Source: Zygnema cylindricum
Lineage: Eukaryota > Streptophyta > Zygnematophyceae > Zygnematales > Zygnemataceae
Assembly (NCBI GenBank): GCA_037447655.1
Contig: JBBHKE010001612.1
Span: 228,708 to 292,707 of the forward strand
Length of the DNA: 64,000 nucleotides
Reading direction: 5' to 3'
A program made the translations under genes and the position numbers. The notes beneath the pieces were generated by a model. That model saw only the letters and a program-made list of their open reading frames with translations. It made no database searches and was not told the DNA's origin. This document shows positions 33,120 through 46,230 of this stretch, piece after piece (positions within the stretch are counted from its first letter, which is position 1; each line of letters opens with the position of its first letter).

Positions 33120-33981
33120 AAGTAGGCGTTTCTATCGTAGGCCTTTTGTAGGCGACTTTATCGTAAGTTATGTTATGGGCTTTTGACGTGATCTTCTTAA
33201 ATCGCTCCTTTGATTAGCGACCGTCCGATCGTCCAAATCTGACGATGGTCCTATCGTAAGTTGTGTTATGGGCTTTTCATGTGATCTTCTTAGATCGATA
33301 CTTTGATCAGCGACTGTCCGATCGTCCAAATCTGACGGTTTAAATTAAAAATACCTCAAAACTCACAAAAAAAATATTTTTGTCCGAATGTTTTTGAAAA
33401 TTTAGACATGACGTTTAATTCTTTATCGACCGATGTGCAATTCAACCCTGTTACTATTTTTTTTTTCATTTTACGACCAATACAATACGGGTCTTAAGGT
33501 CATATTGTATGTTTTGCATATAATAGTCATATTGTATGGGCCTACTGTCACCAACTTTTGAACTATGGTTCAAAAGTAAGCGTTTCTATTGTTGGCCTTT
33601 TGTAAGCGCCTTTATCTTAAGTTGTGTTATGGGCTTTTCATGTCATCTTCTTAAATCGCTACCTTGATCAGCGACCGACCGATTGTCTAAATCTGGCAAT
33701 AGTCCTATCGTAAGTTGTGTTATGGGCTTTTCATGTGATCTTCTTCGATAGCTACTTTGATCAGCGATCGTCCGATTGTCCAAATCTGACGGTTTAAATA
33801 AAAAATACCTCCAAAATCACAAAAAAATAATTTATTGTCCGAATGTTTTTCAAAATTTAGACATGACGTTTAATTCTCTATCTATCGATGTGCAACTCAA
33901 CCTTGTTACTATTTTTTTTTCATTTTGCGACCAATACAATATGGGTCGTAAGGTCATATTGTGTCTTTTACGTACAATAGG
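33120..33981. repeat. Nested tandem repeat (454-bp unit containing 93-bp units)
   Basis: The segment beginning AGTAGGCGTTTCTATCG at 33120 recurs at about 33574 as AGTAAGCGTTTCTATTG. Inside each copy the block TCGTAAGTTATGTTATGGGC is itself repeated 93 bp later (33161 and 33254 in copy one). No coding potential. The second copy ends where the LTR of E3 begins. Confidence 0.85.
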
Positions 33982-34982
33982 TGTTCAAATCACCAGATTT
34001 AGGGGAGGTATTTTCTAGGTCTTAATTAGTTAAATTAGCTAAAAGAAAAAGCACAGGCAACCTGCCTCCACCTTCTCTCTCTAGCCCCCATACTTGTTGT
34101 AGTCAGTGAAGGAGAGAAAGGGCGGAGGAGCCATGGCTGCCTTAGCTCCATAGGCAGGGCTAAAAAGTGACCTAAGTCACTCTCAACCAAAAAGGTTGAG
34201 TCCAGTAGGACTCGAACCTCCGACCGGCAAGGCGAGGCGTAGCCGTCAGCCCTTACCAGTCTGTCGTAGCAGTCCGTTAGGATACATAGGGTGTGATTGC
34301 TATTTAAACAATAACTAAAGCATTTATCCGATTAACGGAATTACTATTAGAAAAACATAGAAACCAGTAGGATTTTATAGTGCGCACGAAACAAATGTAC
34401 CGGACATTTGTTTTGAACGGCGAGCAATAAAAGCCGGTTTGGATCAGACGGCTCGCATCATTGCCGAGATCTCGGAAAAGCCGCCTTGGCGATTTTCGGA
34501 CGTAACATGACCTGGCGAGACAAGGCAAGATATATTTGGGAAGTAGGAATCCTGGGGAGCATGAGGACGAGTCCGAAGGAGACAGGCGTCCACTCCATGG
34601 CCTTGTCGTACACAAGTCCTACAGAAAGTACATCGACCTTAGTACCTTTCTCTACTGTACAGTCTTCTGATTGGTTCGTACATCAGTAGATAGGGGTTGT
34701 GAGAGGGGTTTAGGACTTAGAGGATTGAGGAGGTAGCCGCCTATCTCCCAACAAGCTTGTATAAATTTTTGCATCTCTGCCACTTGATAATTAATCGCCT
34801 GGTTGGGCGTTTTCAGTGATTCTTTTTGCTGTGGACTCAAAGGGGTCCAGACTGCACAGGGTTGCAGTCACATTGTCTATTTGCCTTCTTAGGTGACAGT
34901 TGCTCCAGTTGAAAGTGGGTTAGTGTAGAACTACCTATAGGCTTCCTCAATTTTGGTCCATAATGGGGGACACAGAATTGCA
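33982..34982 (+). repeat. 5' LTR of truncated copia element E3
   Basis: It starts TGTTCAAATCACC and ends CACAGAATTGCA, followed directly by the half-tRNA primer site at 34983-34997. It contains an antisense tRNA-like module, the CGAAACAAATG/CATTTGTTTTG inverted repeat near 34387-34415, an inverted CCAAT box near 34669, TATAAAT near 34760 and leader hairpins CGCC/GGCG, GGACTC/GGGTCC and CTGCA/TGCAG. Confidence 0.88.
34193..34275 (-). other. tRNA-like Pol III module in LTR U3 (E3)
   Basis: On the minus strand AGACTGGTAAGGGC resembles a tRNA D arm. The sequence GGTTCGAGTCC (complement of 34208-34218) is a perfect eukaryotic B box. A T5 run follows within 15 nt. With the S3 module this is the most tRNA-like of the set. 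Confidence 0.68.
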
Positions 34983-37690
34983 GGTTATGGGCCCACCCTC
35001 TAGGGTGCCCATATTCAACGGATATGGGTTCATTTACTGAGAAGCCATGATGACAGGGCATTGTGTGAAAAACGATATTGGAGTATTGTTAGTGGACAAG
35101 TGAAATGTCCATCTCAGGGAACTTCACCAGGGTTTGGAGGAGTGAGGTTTTCTGCATCAACATCTACTCCAATGGAGGAGACAGTTGATGGGGACAACAA
35201 TGTGTCCGAAAAAGGAAAGGAGACACCTCTTACTCTTATTGCCACGACACCCGGGGCGGTGGCTCTGAAGATCGAGGAAAATGATATTCAAATGTGGGAG
35301 TACACCAACATTAATGCCATGCATTTCATTTTGAGGCACCTTACTCAAGCCTTGGCGACCTCTTATCTTCACATGTTCAAGGCCGAGGAGCTGTGGATGA
35401 CTTTAGTCGAGGTCTATAGAGCTGGTACCATTCAAGAGATCCAGCTGGTGGAGCAAAGGTTGGGGAGTTATACTTACAAAGGAGGGAAGATGTTAGATTA
35501 CTGTAATGATCTCTCTTGTTTGTACATGGAGATGGAAAGTGCCGGATGGACAGGCACTATGAAGATGAAAGTTAACACCCTCATCATGAAACTGCCTGAT
35601 GAGTATGAAAATATAGTGTACCGAGTACAAGAAATGGATGATAGTTCTTGGAACTGGAACACCGTGGTCCAAATGATACTCGTGCAGGAGAACACTATTG
35701 AGATATGTAGAGGAGGAAAGAGCCTTCAAGCTCTAGCTGCTGGAACGGACCGGTGGAGGAAGGATCTAAAGAATTCGTACAACAACTTCAAAGGGGAGAA
35801 GGACCAACCTGGAGAACTGACCCTCATCATGAAGCTGCCTGACGAGTATGAAAATAGTGTACCGATGACAAAAAATGGATGATAGTTCTTGGAACTGGAA
35901 CACCGTGGTCCAAATGATATTCATGCAGGAGAACACTATTGAGATATGTAGAGGAGGAAAGAGCGTTCAAGCTCTAGCTGCCGGATCGGACCGATGGAGG
36001 AAGGATCCGAAGAATCAGTACAACAGCTTCAAAGGGAAGAAAGACCAATCTGGAGAACTGAGGGCTCCAAAGGGTCTTTGCCATTTCGGCAAAAAGCCAA
36101 GACACTTCATAGCTGATTGCATCAAGCTGTCAAAGCTGAGGCTCCAAGAAAACCGTGGAGGGGGTTCTTCCGGAGGGAAGAAGAAGGCACTTGTGGTCAC
36201 ACGAGTGAAAGGAGAGACCGAGGAGGACGAGTCTTCTGAGGAGGAGGATGGGGAGCTCCTTTTTGATGAGAATCTAGAGGAGAAAGAGATCCCTCGGAAA
36301 TAGAAGTGTGCCTTTGGAGCCATTCCGGAAGCTCCAGAGGAGGGATGGATCATCGACTCAGGTGCATCCATGCATATGTGTCATGACAGGCACCACTTCA
36401 ATAAGCTAAGAAAGACCCCTACTGTAGAAATATAGTATGGGGATAGGGGAGTAGTTACCACAGATAAAGTGGGCTCCATAGATCTGAGAGTCTTAGTGGA
36501 AGGTAAGACTTCTATTCTCACCTTTTCAGATGTGCTGTACATTCCTCAGCTGAGTAAGAATCTTGTGTCTACTTTTGTATTGGACGATAAAGATTTTGAT
36601 ACCTTCACTAGAAACGGAGTCTTTACAACTAAGTATGGAGATGAAGTCTACTTCACAGCAAATAAGGGTAGCCAAGGAATGTTTAGGCTTAACCTCAGTA
36701 ATGAAAAGAAGAGTGCTTACTATGGTGGTGTCCGAGCTTTATGATCTGGAATAAGCGTTTGGGACATGTGCATTTTGATAGGCTGAGGGAAATGCAGAAG
36801 ATGGGTGTAGTAGAAGGCATTCAGTTTGGGGATAATGAAATGACGGATCATTGTAGTGGCTGTGCCCAAGGTAAGGCTCACAGACTCCCTTTTCCCATAA
36901 CTGCCACATATAGAGGTGAGAAAGTACTAGATCTGGTCCACACATATATCCCGGGACCAGCAAGAGTACCTTCGGTTGGGGGGAAGAGACATATGCTGAC
37001 AATTACTGATGATTGGTCCAGGTATTCCACAGACTACTTCTTAAAAAAAAAAAATTGAATCACGAATGTACTTTAAAGAATACAAAGCCTGGAGTGAGAA
37101 GTTGCACATAACCCCCATTAAGCAAATAAAGAGTGATAATGGGGGGGAGTACACCTCTAACCTGTTTGAGGAATGCCTAAGAGATGAGAGAGTTAAGCAT
37201 CAGAAAACTAGACCGAATATTCTAGAACAAAATGGGGTAGCTGAGAGGTTAAATCAGACTTTGGGAGATAGTGTATGCAGTATGTTGGCAGATAAGAAAA
37301 TAAGATGAAGATTTTGTGCAGAAGCCATGAACTGTGCTAACTACATTAAGAATAGAGTCCTCACTACAGGTGTTAAACGAATGACCCCTTATGAGAGACG
37401 GGTTGGAAGGAAACAGAATATTTTTCACTTGAAAGAATTTGGTATTCAAGTTTAAAGTCTTGACGCAGATAAGAAAAACTGGAAACTAGATGCTAAAGGG
37501 AAACCGGGATATTTTGTGGGATATAATGAAGATGTTAAGGGATATAGAGTCTATGATTTAGCTAAAAAATATATCATTTTGATAAAGCATGTAATTGTCA
37601 TGGATTAAGGGAAGTCTTTTGATCCCTTCAAATACACTAAGAAAATCAGAATCAGTTTTGAGTTCGAGAGTGAAGAGGACTTAGATCTTC
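34983..37690 (+). pseudogene. Degenerate gag-protease-integrase of E3, 3' truncated
   Basis: Begins with the conserved VMGPPSRVP frame through the primer site. TGA replaces a Trp codon near 35037 and the frame shifts near 35060. Gag follows from 35061, with a tandem duplication of about 243 bp (35581 and 35824). The knuckle CHFGKKPRHFIADC (near 36079-36120) has Gly for the second Cys. A TAG lies before the protease, whose DSGAS is intact near 36355. The integrase zinc-binding part (KRLGH and CSGCAQGKAH) lies at 36741-36890 and the core SDNGGEYTS near 37131. Stops and shifts recur. The similarity ends near 37690, so RT, RNase H and the 3' LTR are missing. Confidence 0.9.
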
Positions 37691-38748
37691 CTAGAAGGGA
37701 CACGTGAAAACGTGATTGCAAATTCAAGGGAGATCTAAGATGGGGGAGATATCTCCTAATCCCCTCATATTTCTACACAATCTGAAGTTGTTCATAGCCT
37801 TTCGTGCGAACGATTCAATCGCGACGAGTTAAACGTCACGAACGCATTGAATATTTTGAACAAATCATTAAAAATCGTTAATAAATTTTCATCCGTACAC
37901 TTCTGTACATATAAAACAAAAAAAATTACATGTAGCGTAGTTTGTAAGTTTTCTGTTAAATAAGCGCTAAACAATTATTAGTAACTACAAAGATATCACA
38001 CTCCATCTATGCATTGTAATTCCTTCATCAATTGGTAGGGAAGAATGTGAGGACAAGCTACGTTGAAAAGTGATAAACCCGGGATCGAATGTTGGCAAGT
38101 GCAAACTTTTGTCAAAGTCTATCTGGCTGATACTATCTGACAGACAGCCATGGCCGCCTTCTCTCTACCTTCTCTCTCTATCTCTCAGACATCACACGAC
38201 TGCAAAAAAATAAAGTACACACCATGAACAAATGACATTTTTCACATTCAGCATTACACGACATAAAAAACATCCCGGTTTCGTTTTCAACATTCCATGG
38301 CGGTTTCTTCAAAAAAAATTGAAAAAGACGACCCTACGGATTTCAAACTTACCGCGCAAAAATATTGTGACGTTTCAACGTGTTTTTTCAAAAATGGCCG
38401 TACATGTTTGATGAAATGACGTACAAGTTCCGTGATATTTTTGTTTAGTTCACTAGACAAAAAATACGAATAACTGTGACGTAACTTTTCTTCGAATTGC
38501 GTACATTTTCGTAAAACAACGTGCATTTTACAGGAAATATTGCATTTTTCCCGTAAATTGTCCATTGAGTTTACTAGACAAAAAGCACATCTCGTATTTT
38601 TGCAAATATTTAACAATCAGAAATTATACGTTTCAATGGTAAAATTGAAAAAATCGCACGATTTCAACAACACTGCTTGATCCCAGATACTAAACACGTA
38701 TTATCTATAAAAAATTCATATCGTATGCGTATAATACGCTAAACTATC
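37691..38748. other. Intergenic with LTR-like relic (about 37800-38210)
   Basis: No gene is seen. The stretch 37800-38210 is related to the complement of 32690-33060. It includes a D-arm-like CAATTGGTAGGG, a T-arm-like CCCGGGATCGAATG (38079-38092) and then CAGCCATGGCCGCC plus C/T-rich sequence ending in CGACTGC, the same order as in the copia U3 regions. It is likely an old LTR of a third subfamily. Confidence 0.45.
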
Positions 38749-39866
38749 TGCAACTTTGAGACCTCCATAGGTCTTCAAAGTAGGCAGCTCACACGAAGCC
38801 TTTAGGATAACCGTGACCCCTTTGTGTTCCAGCAAGAACAAATGCCACCCTGGCAGACAAAAACACTAACATCTTTTACCCCTGTGAAGGGAAGACTGCC
38901 CTAAGTTGATAGCAAAAAAAATCTCTGTTTTTACTCCCTTGAGCAGTAAGTTATGGAGGGTCCAAGTTTACATTTTGTACAAAAGCTCTCTAGGAGAGAG
39001 GGTCCTATCTACCAAATTTTCCTAAGTCCTATCTCTCTCTAAAACACTATCTATTGAAGTATTTCACTAATCAAAATATTTTATTGTACAGAAAGGTACA
39101 TGTGCCGGTGTATTTTCTAAAACTTTGTGTCCTCCATTGGACTACAGAGTACAGAAAGCCTCTATATAGTTATTAGCTAACCCACTTTCAATGGCAACCA
39201 CTGCTACCCAAGGAGACAAACAGACAATCTGACCGCACCCTTATGCAGCCTGGACTCCATTGAGTCCGTAGAAAAAAGAATCTCTGAAAACGCCCAGCCA
39301 GACGATAAGTTATAAGCCGGCAAAAATGCCAATTTTATACAACCTCTCAAAGAGAGAGAAGACCATCTACCAGATTTTTTTAAAGTCCTAGCTCCCTCTC
39401 ACAACCCCTATCTACCAACTGTACGAACCAATCAAAATAGTGTAGATTACATAAAAGTACTACTGCCGATGTACTTTTCGTACGACCTTTGTAAGACAAG
39501 GCCATTAAGCGGACGCGTGTCCATTTTCCACTCGTTCGTACGTTCCTCGGATTTCGCGTGACCCAATGTTATCTCTCCACGTGGCGCCAGGTTATGCCAC
39601 GTCACTAAATGCCAAAGTGACTATTCCGGGATTTCGACGATGATGTGCGTCGTTGGATTTGACTCGAAATGCAATCTCAGCCGTTATAAATACTTGCGCG
39701 ATATTTGTTTCGCTGTCGAAATAAAATGCGCGGTATCCGTTTCAAAGTAGTATCGTACTTCGTACTTTATAAAATTGTATCTATGCATGCCGTATAGAGT
39801 TTAAGTTAGATGAATTTGTTCCCTCCTAAATAAATATACATTTATCACATACTATAGCATTTAGCA

Positions 39867-39952
39867 TTGGTCCTAGTCTAATAGGATAAAGTTGACCGCT
39901 ATCGGCCAGCTTGACCAACGACACGTACCGGGATCAAATCCCGGGTCCGTCA
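39867..39952 (+). other. tRNA-like Pol III module in LTR U3 (E5 3' LTR)
   Basis: TAGTCTAATAGG (39874-39885) fits the A-box consensus TRGYNNARNNGG at every position. GATCAAATC (39932-39940) fits the B-box consensus at every position, inside a CCGGG/CCCGG stem. The spacing between boxes is 46 nt and a T5 run follows. The 3' end GTCCGTC resembles an acceptor strand without an obvious partner. Confidence 0.7.
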
Positions 39953-41455
39953 GTTATATTTTTAGTAACCTACTAAAAATAATTGCATGTTGAACTAAGG
40001 TAGCCACGGATCAACCACCCTCTATATCCTTTAGTGACTATAACAAGTATGGGGGCTAGAGAGAGGAGGTGGAGGCAGGCTGTTTGTCCTTTTCTTTTCC
40101 TTTTATACTAACATATTCAAACCTAGAAAATACTCTAAAAATCTATTAACTTCAACACTCCCCTTATTTTCTAGTCTAATTTTACCTTTAGTTTTAGCCC
40201 ACGTTTTTCTCTACAATATTTTAATTTAGGAGAGGGCACTGATTTTGTCATCATATCAGCCACCATTTCCTCATCAGATCTATATACAAGACTCACAATC
40301 TTATTCTCAACTTTTTCCCTCACAAAACTCAATCTTATGTCCATATGTTTAGCTTTAAAATGATGTTTTGGATTAGATGCAATTGCAATGGCAGCTAGAT
40401 TATCACAAAACACTTCATGCACCCCCTTTTTCATATACCCCAGTTCTTCCAGCAAGGATTTAACCCACATCAACTCTTTCACAGCAGAACAAGAGGCCAT
40501 GTACTCAGCCTCCATAGTAGACTGAGCAACCACCTTTTGTTGCTTAATGCTCCAACAGCATGCACCTTCCCCAACATACAACAAATACCCAAAAGTGCAT
40601 CTTCTCATAGGTGCGTCCCCATAACTGACATCAATCCAAGTAGTGATGTCAGTGTGCTCCCCTCCCAAATGCAACCATAACTCTCTAGTTCCCACCAGAT
40701 ATCTCATGACTCTCTTGGCTGCCTCCGAGTCTCTTTTCCTAAAATCATTAAGACTCCTACTGAGTACTCCAACGGCTGCCGCTAAGTCTGGCCTGGTACA
40801 ATTCATAAAATAGATCAAACTTCCTACGACCTGTCTATAGGAGATACTCTTCATAAACTCTCTCTCTTTTAAGCTCATCTAATCATCTAAGATTATCACT
40901 CCTCCTTTTACACTCCCATCATTTACTTTTTTCAAGTCCATGGGAGTGGTATAACTGTTAGCATTTTCCATCTGGAATTTCTCAAGCATATTGCCTATTG
41001 CTTCTTTTTGAGTAAGTTTGATAATCTTCTTCCCCCTATCTCTCTCCATTTGAATCCCTAAAATATATCTTGCCTCCCCTAAATCCTTCATATCAAATCT
41101 GCTTCTAAAATCTCTCTTTAACTTGTTGATATTTTCCAAAGATTTACTCAACACAAGTAGATCAGCCACATAAATTGCAATAAAAATGACACCATTCTCA
41201 TCTTCAAACATATAGATAGAATGGTTAGAACTGATCCTGATATATCCTAGACCAGTAAGAAACTCATCTAGTTTCTTATTCCACTGTCGGGGAGCCTGCT
41301 TAAGTCCATATAAGGACTTTATGAGCCTGCAGACTTTGCTCTCTTCTCCTTCCTCCACGATCCCCTCGGGTTGCCTCATGAAAATTTATTCCTCTAACTC
41401 ACCATTAAGAAATGGAGTCTTAATGTCCATCTTGTGTATTTCCATGCTTCCGCTG

Positions 41456-42440
41456 TGCAATTATGTGTCCTCCATTGGACCACATAATACAGGAAGCCTT
41501 TAGATAGTATTTAACTTACCCACTTCAAGCCACAACCGCTGCTATCCAGGAAGGCAAAATGACAGTTTGACTGCACCCATGTGCAGCCTAGACTCCCTTG
41601 AGTCCGTTGTAAAAAGAATCACTGAAAACGGCCAACCAACCGATAAGTTATGAGGCAGTAAAAATGCCAATTTGTACAAACTCTCAAAGGGAGAGGTGAC
41701 TACATACCAAAATTTTCTAAGTCTTGATTCCCTATAATAACTTCTATCTACTGAAGTACTGACCAATCAGATTACTGTACCGTACCAAAAAGTACTACTA
41801 CCGGTGTAACTTTTGTACGGCATATGTATGACAAGGCTATTAAGTGGACGCTTGTCCGTTTTCACTCGTCCGTACGTTCGTCGGAATTCCCATGAATGTC
41901 ATCTCTCCACGTGGCTCCAGGTCATGCCATGTCACAAAACGCCAAAGTGACCATTTCGGAATCTCGGCAAAGAACTATGCCGTAAGATAAGAACCGACAT
42001 TAAATGTCGTCCGTCGAAATAAATGTCAGATTCATTTGTTTCGTGCGGGATCCAGTCCGCACTAAATTTAACTTGTTCTATGATGTTACATTTACATATG
42101 CGTTAATCAGATTACAAGACGTAACATACTTTAAATATGAGTCACACCCTATATACTCTAGCGAACATCTACGACAGACTGGTTAGAGCGGACGGCTACG
42201 CCACGCTCTACCGGTCGGGGGTTCGAGTCCTGCTGGACTCAACCTTTTTGTAGAGAGTGACTTAAGGTCACTCTCTAACCCTGTCTATGGAGCTGAGGCA
42301 GCCATGGCTCCTTCTCTCTTTCAGTGACTACAACAAGTATGGGGGTAAGAGAGAAGAGATGAAGACAAGTTGCCTGCATGTTTCCTTTTTCCGCAAATAT
42401 ATTAAGACCTAGAAAATAACAAAAAGCTATTTTTTCAACA
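41456..42440 (-). mobile_element. Solo copia LTR S3 inside E5
   Basis: The LTR is 985 bp, starting TGTTGAAAAAATAGC and ending CATAATTGCA on the minus strand, with a perfect CGCTG duplication at 41451-41455 and 42441-42445. It splits the RT of E5. Its leader hairpins are GACTC/GAGTC and GGCTGCAC/GTGCAGTC around loop ATGG. Confidence 0.95.
42168..42244 (+). other. tRNA-like Pol III module in LTR U3 (S3)
   Basis: GACTGGTTAGAGCGG is a near-canonical tRNA D-arm sequence and GTTCGAGTC (42221-42229) a perfect B box. A T5 run at 42245-42249 is correctly placed as a Pol III terminator. The module is antisense to the LTR. The whole reads like a shrunken tRNA gene without a recognisable anticodon arm. 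Confidence 0.7.
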
Positions 42441-45400
42441 CGCTGCTACCAGAGGAGAATCCTTACTGATGGGAACCGAACAATTGGAGCAAAGGTCTCC
42501 TCTTAATCAATCCCCTCCTTTTTGGTGAACCCTTTCACTACTAATCGAGCCATATATCTCTCAATGGTATAATCTGGGTTCAGTTTTAGTTTAAATACCC
42601 ATTTACACCCAATAGGTTTTCTGTCTGGAGGACAATCTGCTAGTTCCCAAGTATTTGCTTCCATGATAGAAACCATCTCATAATTTATGGCTCTAATCCA
42701 TCTTTTTTTCTCTGGACTATTCACTGCCTCTGAGTAAAACTGAGGCTCATCGGGTGAGATAGCTTAGTTACCTTATGAGCATCTTGTTTTTCCTGTATCC
42801 TTTTGCTGCTCCTCCTTCCTCCCTCAAACTCCAAAGTGGAATGGATGGAGGTCTTGGATTTCTTCTCACAGTCTCATCGGCACCCCTACCCATGGAAGGC
42901 GGTTCTTGTCCCACTTCTTTTATCTCCTCTAAGTCCAAAGGAGTATGTGAGGTTTCCGGTGAGTCTCTTGTATCTTGGATCTCCCCTGAATCTGCAATCA
43001 CGGTTTCACTCATTTCCCTTTCGGGAACGACCGAGTTCTCCTCACTTTCGGACTCAAATCTGATTTTTATATTTTTTGTATATTTCAAGGGGTCAAATGA
43101 CTTCCCCTCATCCATGAGAACTAAGTGTTTGACCAGAATGATATCTCTCTTTACTAAGTCATAATTTCTATATCCCATAACATCTTCATCATATCCCACA
43201 AAGTATCCAAGTTTTCCCTTATCATCTAGTTTCCAGTTTTTCCTATCCGTGTCAAGACTATAAACTTGGCTACGGAACACTTTAAGGTGTGAGATATTTG
43301 GTTTCCTTCCAACCCATCTCTCATAAGGTGTCACTCCCTTTACAGTTGAGGTAAAGACTCTATTTTTTATGTAGTTGGCACAGTTCATGGCTTCTGCCCA
43401 AAATCTCTTTCCTATTTTCTTGTCTGCCAACATACTGCAAGCACTATCTCCTAGTGTTCGATTCAACCTCTCAGCTACCCCATTTTGTTCCGGGTTATAT
43501 GGTACAATTTTCTGGTGCTGCACTCCCTCATCTCTCAGATATTCTTCAAACTGGTTAGAGGTATATTCCCCCCCATTATCACTCTTTATCCTCTTAATGA
43601 GGGCTTCATGCAACTTCTCACTCCAAACTTTATATTCTTTGAAGTAAGTTGATGCTTCAAGCTTTGTTTTCAGAAAGTAGACTCTAGAGTATCTAGACTA
43701 GTCATTGGTTATTCTCATCATAAACCTCTTTTCTCCAACCGAAAGTACTTTTGCAAGTCCCCAAATATCTGTGTGGACCAAGTCTAATACTTTCTCACCT
43801 CTATATGTGGCGGCTTTGGGAAAGGGAAGTCTTGTGAGCCTTACCTTGAGCACAACCACTACAATCATCCATCATTTCATTATCCCCAAACTGAATGCCT
43901 TCTACTACCCTAAGCTTTTTCATTTCCCTCAACCTATCAAAATGCACATGCCCCAACCGTTTATGCCAAATAATCACTTTAGGAAGACCAACATAGTAAG
44001 CATTCTTATTTTCATTACTCAGGTAAAGCCTAAACATTCCTTAGCTACCCTTATCTGCCATGAAGTAAACTTCATCCCTATACTTAGCTGTAAAGACTCC
44101 CTTTCTAGTGAAGGTATCAAACTCATTGTCATCTAACACAGACGTAGAGACAAGATTTTTACTCAGCTGAGGAATATAGAGTACATCTTAGAATGTAAGT
44201 ATAGAAGTCTTACCCTCCACTAAGACTTTCAGATCTACTGATCCCACTAGATCTGTAGTAACCACTCTCCCATCCCCATACTCTATCCCTACAGTAGGGA
44301 TCTTTTTTAGCTTAGTGAAGAGTTCTTTATCACGACACATATGCATGGATGCACATGAGTCGATAATCCATCCATCCTATGGAGCTTCCCGAATTGCTCC
44401 AAGGGCACACTTTTGTCTCTAAGGGATCTCTTTCTCCTCCGGATTCTCGTCAAGAAGAAGCTCCCCATCCTCCTCAAAGGACTCATCCTCGGTTTCTCCA
44501 GTCACTTTTGTAACCACAAGTGCCTTTTTCTTCCCTCCAGAAGAACCCCCTCCACGGTTCTCTTGGAGCCTCAGCTCCAACAGCTTGACACAATCTGCGA
44601 TGAAGTGTCCCGGCTTTTTGCAAAAATGACAAAGACCCTTTGGGGGCCTCGGTCCCCTATAATGATCTCTTTCCCTTTTGTAAGGTTTCTTCTGGTCCTT
44701 CCCCCATCGGTCCCCTCCTGTTGCTAGAGCTTGAATGCTCTTTACTCCTCTCCTAAACTCCATTGTGTTTTCCTGCACAAGTATCATCCTGACCACTGTG
44801 TTCCATTTCCTTGAACTATCACACATTTCCTGTACTCGGTTACACTATGTTCTCGAACTCATCTGGTAACTTTATGATATGGGTGTTAACTTTCATTTTT
44901 ATTGTACCTGTCCACCTGGCATTTTCCATCTCCATATACAAACAAGAAAGATCATTACAGTAATCTAACATCTTTCCTCTTTTGTAAGTGTAACTCACTA
45001 GCTTTTGCTCAGCCAACTAGAGCTTCTAAATAGTTCTTGCTCTGTAAATCTCCACCAAACTCACCCACAACTCCTCGGCCTTGTAAATGTGAAGATGGGG
45101 GTTGAAGCTTGATTAAGGTGCCTCAGAATGAAGTTCTTGGAAGCCATGTTTACATCCTCCCACATTTGAGTATCCTTCTCCGCGGTCTTCACGGTCGCTG
45201 CTCTCGGCACTGTGGCAATAGGAGTAAGGGGTGTCTCCTTCCCTTTCCCCGTTTCGAACACACTGCTGTCCCCAACACCCGCCTCCTCCGCTGAGGCAGC
45301 CGTTGCTGCTGGAAATCTTACTCCTCCAAATCGTGGTGGAGTTCTCGAAGGTGGATGTTTCACTTGTCCATTGACGATACCCCAGTATCGTTTTTCGCAC

Positions 45401-46230
45401 AAAGCTCCCATCATCATGGTTTCCCAATAGATGAACCCAAATCCATTGAAGGTGGGCACCCAAAAGGGTGGGCCCATAACCTGCAATTATGTGTCCTCCA
45501 TTGGACCACAGAATACTGGAAGCCTATTGATAGTATTTAACTAACCCACTTCAAGCCACAACCACTGCTGTCGAGGAAGGCAAAATGATAGTTTGACTCC
45601 ACCCTTGTGCAGCCCAGATTCCTTTGAGTCTGAAGAAAAAAATATCTCTCAAAACGCCCAACCAGGCGATAAGTTATAAGCCGGCAAAAATGCCAATTTT
45701 ATACAACCTCTCAAAGAGAGAGAAGACCATCTACCAGATTTTTTTAAAGTCCTAGCTCCCTCTCACAACCCCTATCTACCAACTGTACGAACCAATCAAA
45801 ATAGTGTAGATTACATAAAAGTACTACTGCCGATGTACTTTTCGTACGACCTTTGTAAGACAAGGCCATTAAGCGGACGCGTGTCCATTTTCCACTCGTC
45901 CGTACGTTCCCCGGATTTCGCGTGACCGAATGTTATCTCTCCACTTGGCGCCAGGTTATGCCACGTCACTAAATGCCAAAGTGACTATTCCGGGATTTCG
46001 GCGATGATGTGCGCCGTTGGATTTGACTCGAAATGCAATCTCAGCTGTTATAAATACTTGCGCGATATTTGTTTCGCTGTTGAAATAAAATGCGCGGTAT
46101 CCGTTTCAAAGTAGTATTGTACTTCGTACTTTATAAAATTGTATCTATGCATGCAGTATAGAGTTTAAGTTAAATGAATTTGTTCCCTCCTAAATAAATA
46201 TATATTTATCACATACTATAGCATTTAGCA

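Larger units (their letters stand above)
40158..45481 (-). pseudogene. Degenerate gag-pol of E5
   Basis: Order on the minus strand: Gag (45486-45061 and 44826-44419, with an intact knuckle CHFCKKPGHFIADC), protease-to-integrase pieces (HKRLGH and CSGCAQGKAH at 44037-43801), integrase core and C-terminus (43613-42768, with SDNGGEYTS), RT start (42724-42503), solo LTR S3, then RT (41379-40879) and RT end/RNase H (40878-40171). Several frameshifts and stops separate these. The RT active-site motif reads YVADLL near 41161-41175 instead of YVDDLL, which removes a catalytic aspartate. The RNase H block is WIDVSYG. Confidence 0.93.

Noticed and set aside
33982-37690. E3 as a complete element paired with an LTR at 38749
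   Set aside because: The LTR at 38749 is in the opposite orientation, belongs to another subfamily and is continuous with E4. E3 simply lacks RT, RNase H and its 3' LTR.
42168-42249. A genuine tRNA gene
   Set aside because: D-arm, B box and T5 terminator are present, but no anticodon stem-loop or matching acceptor stem could be drawn, and the block recurs in every LTR. Treated as tRNA-like.
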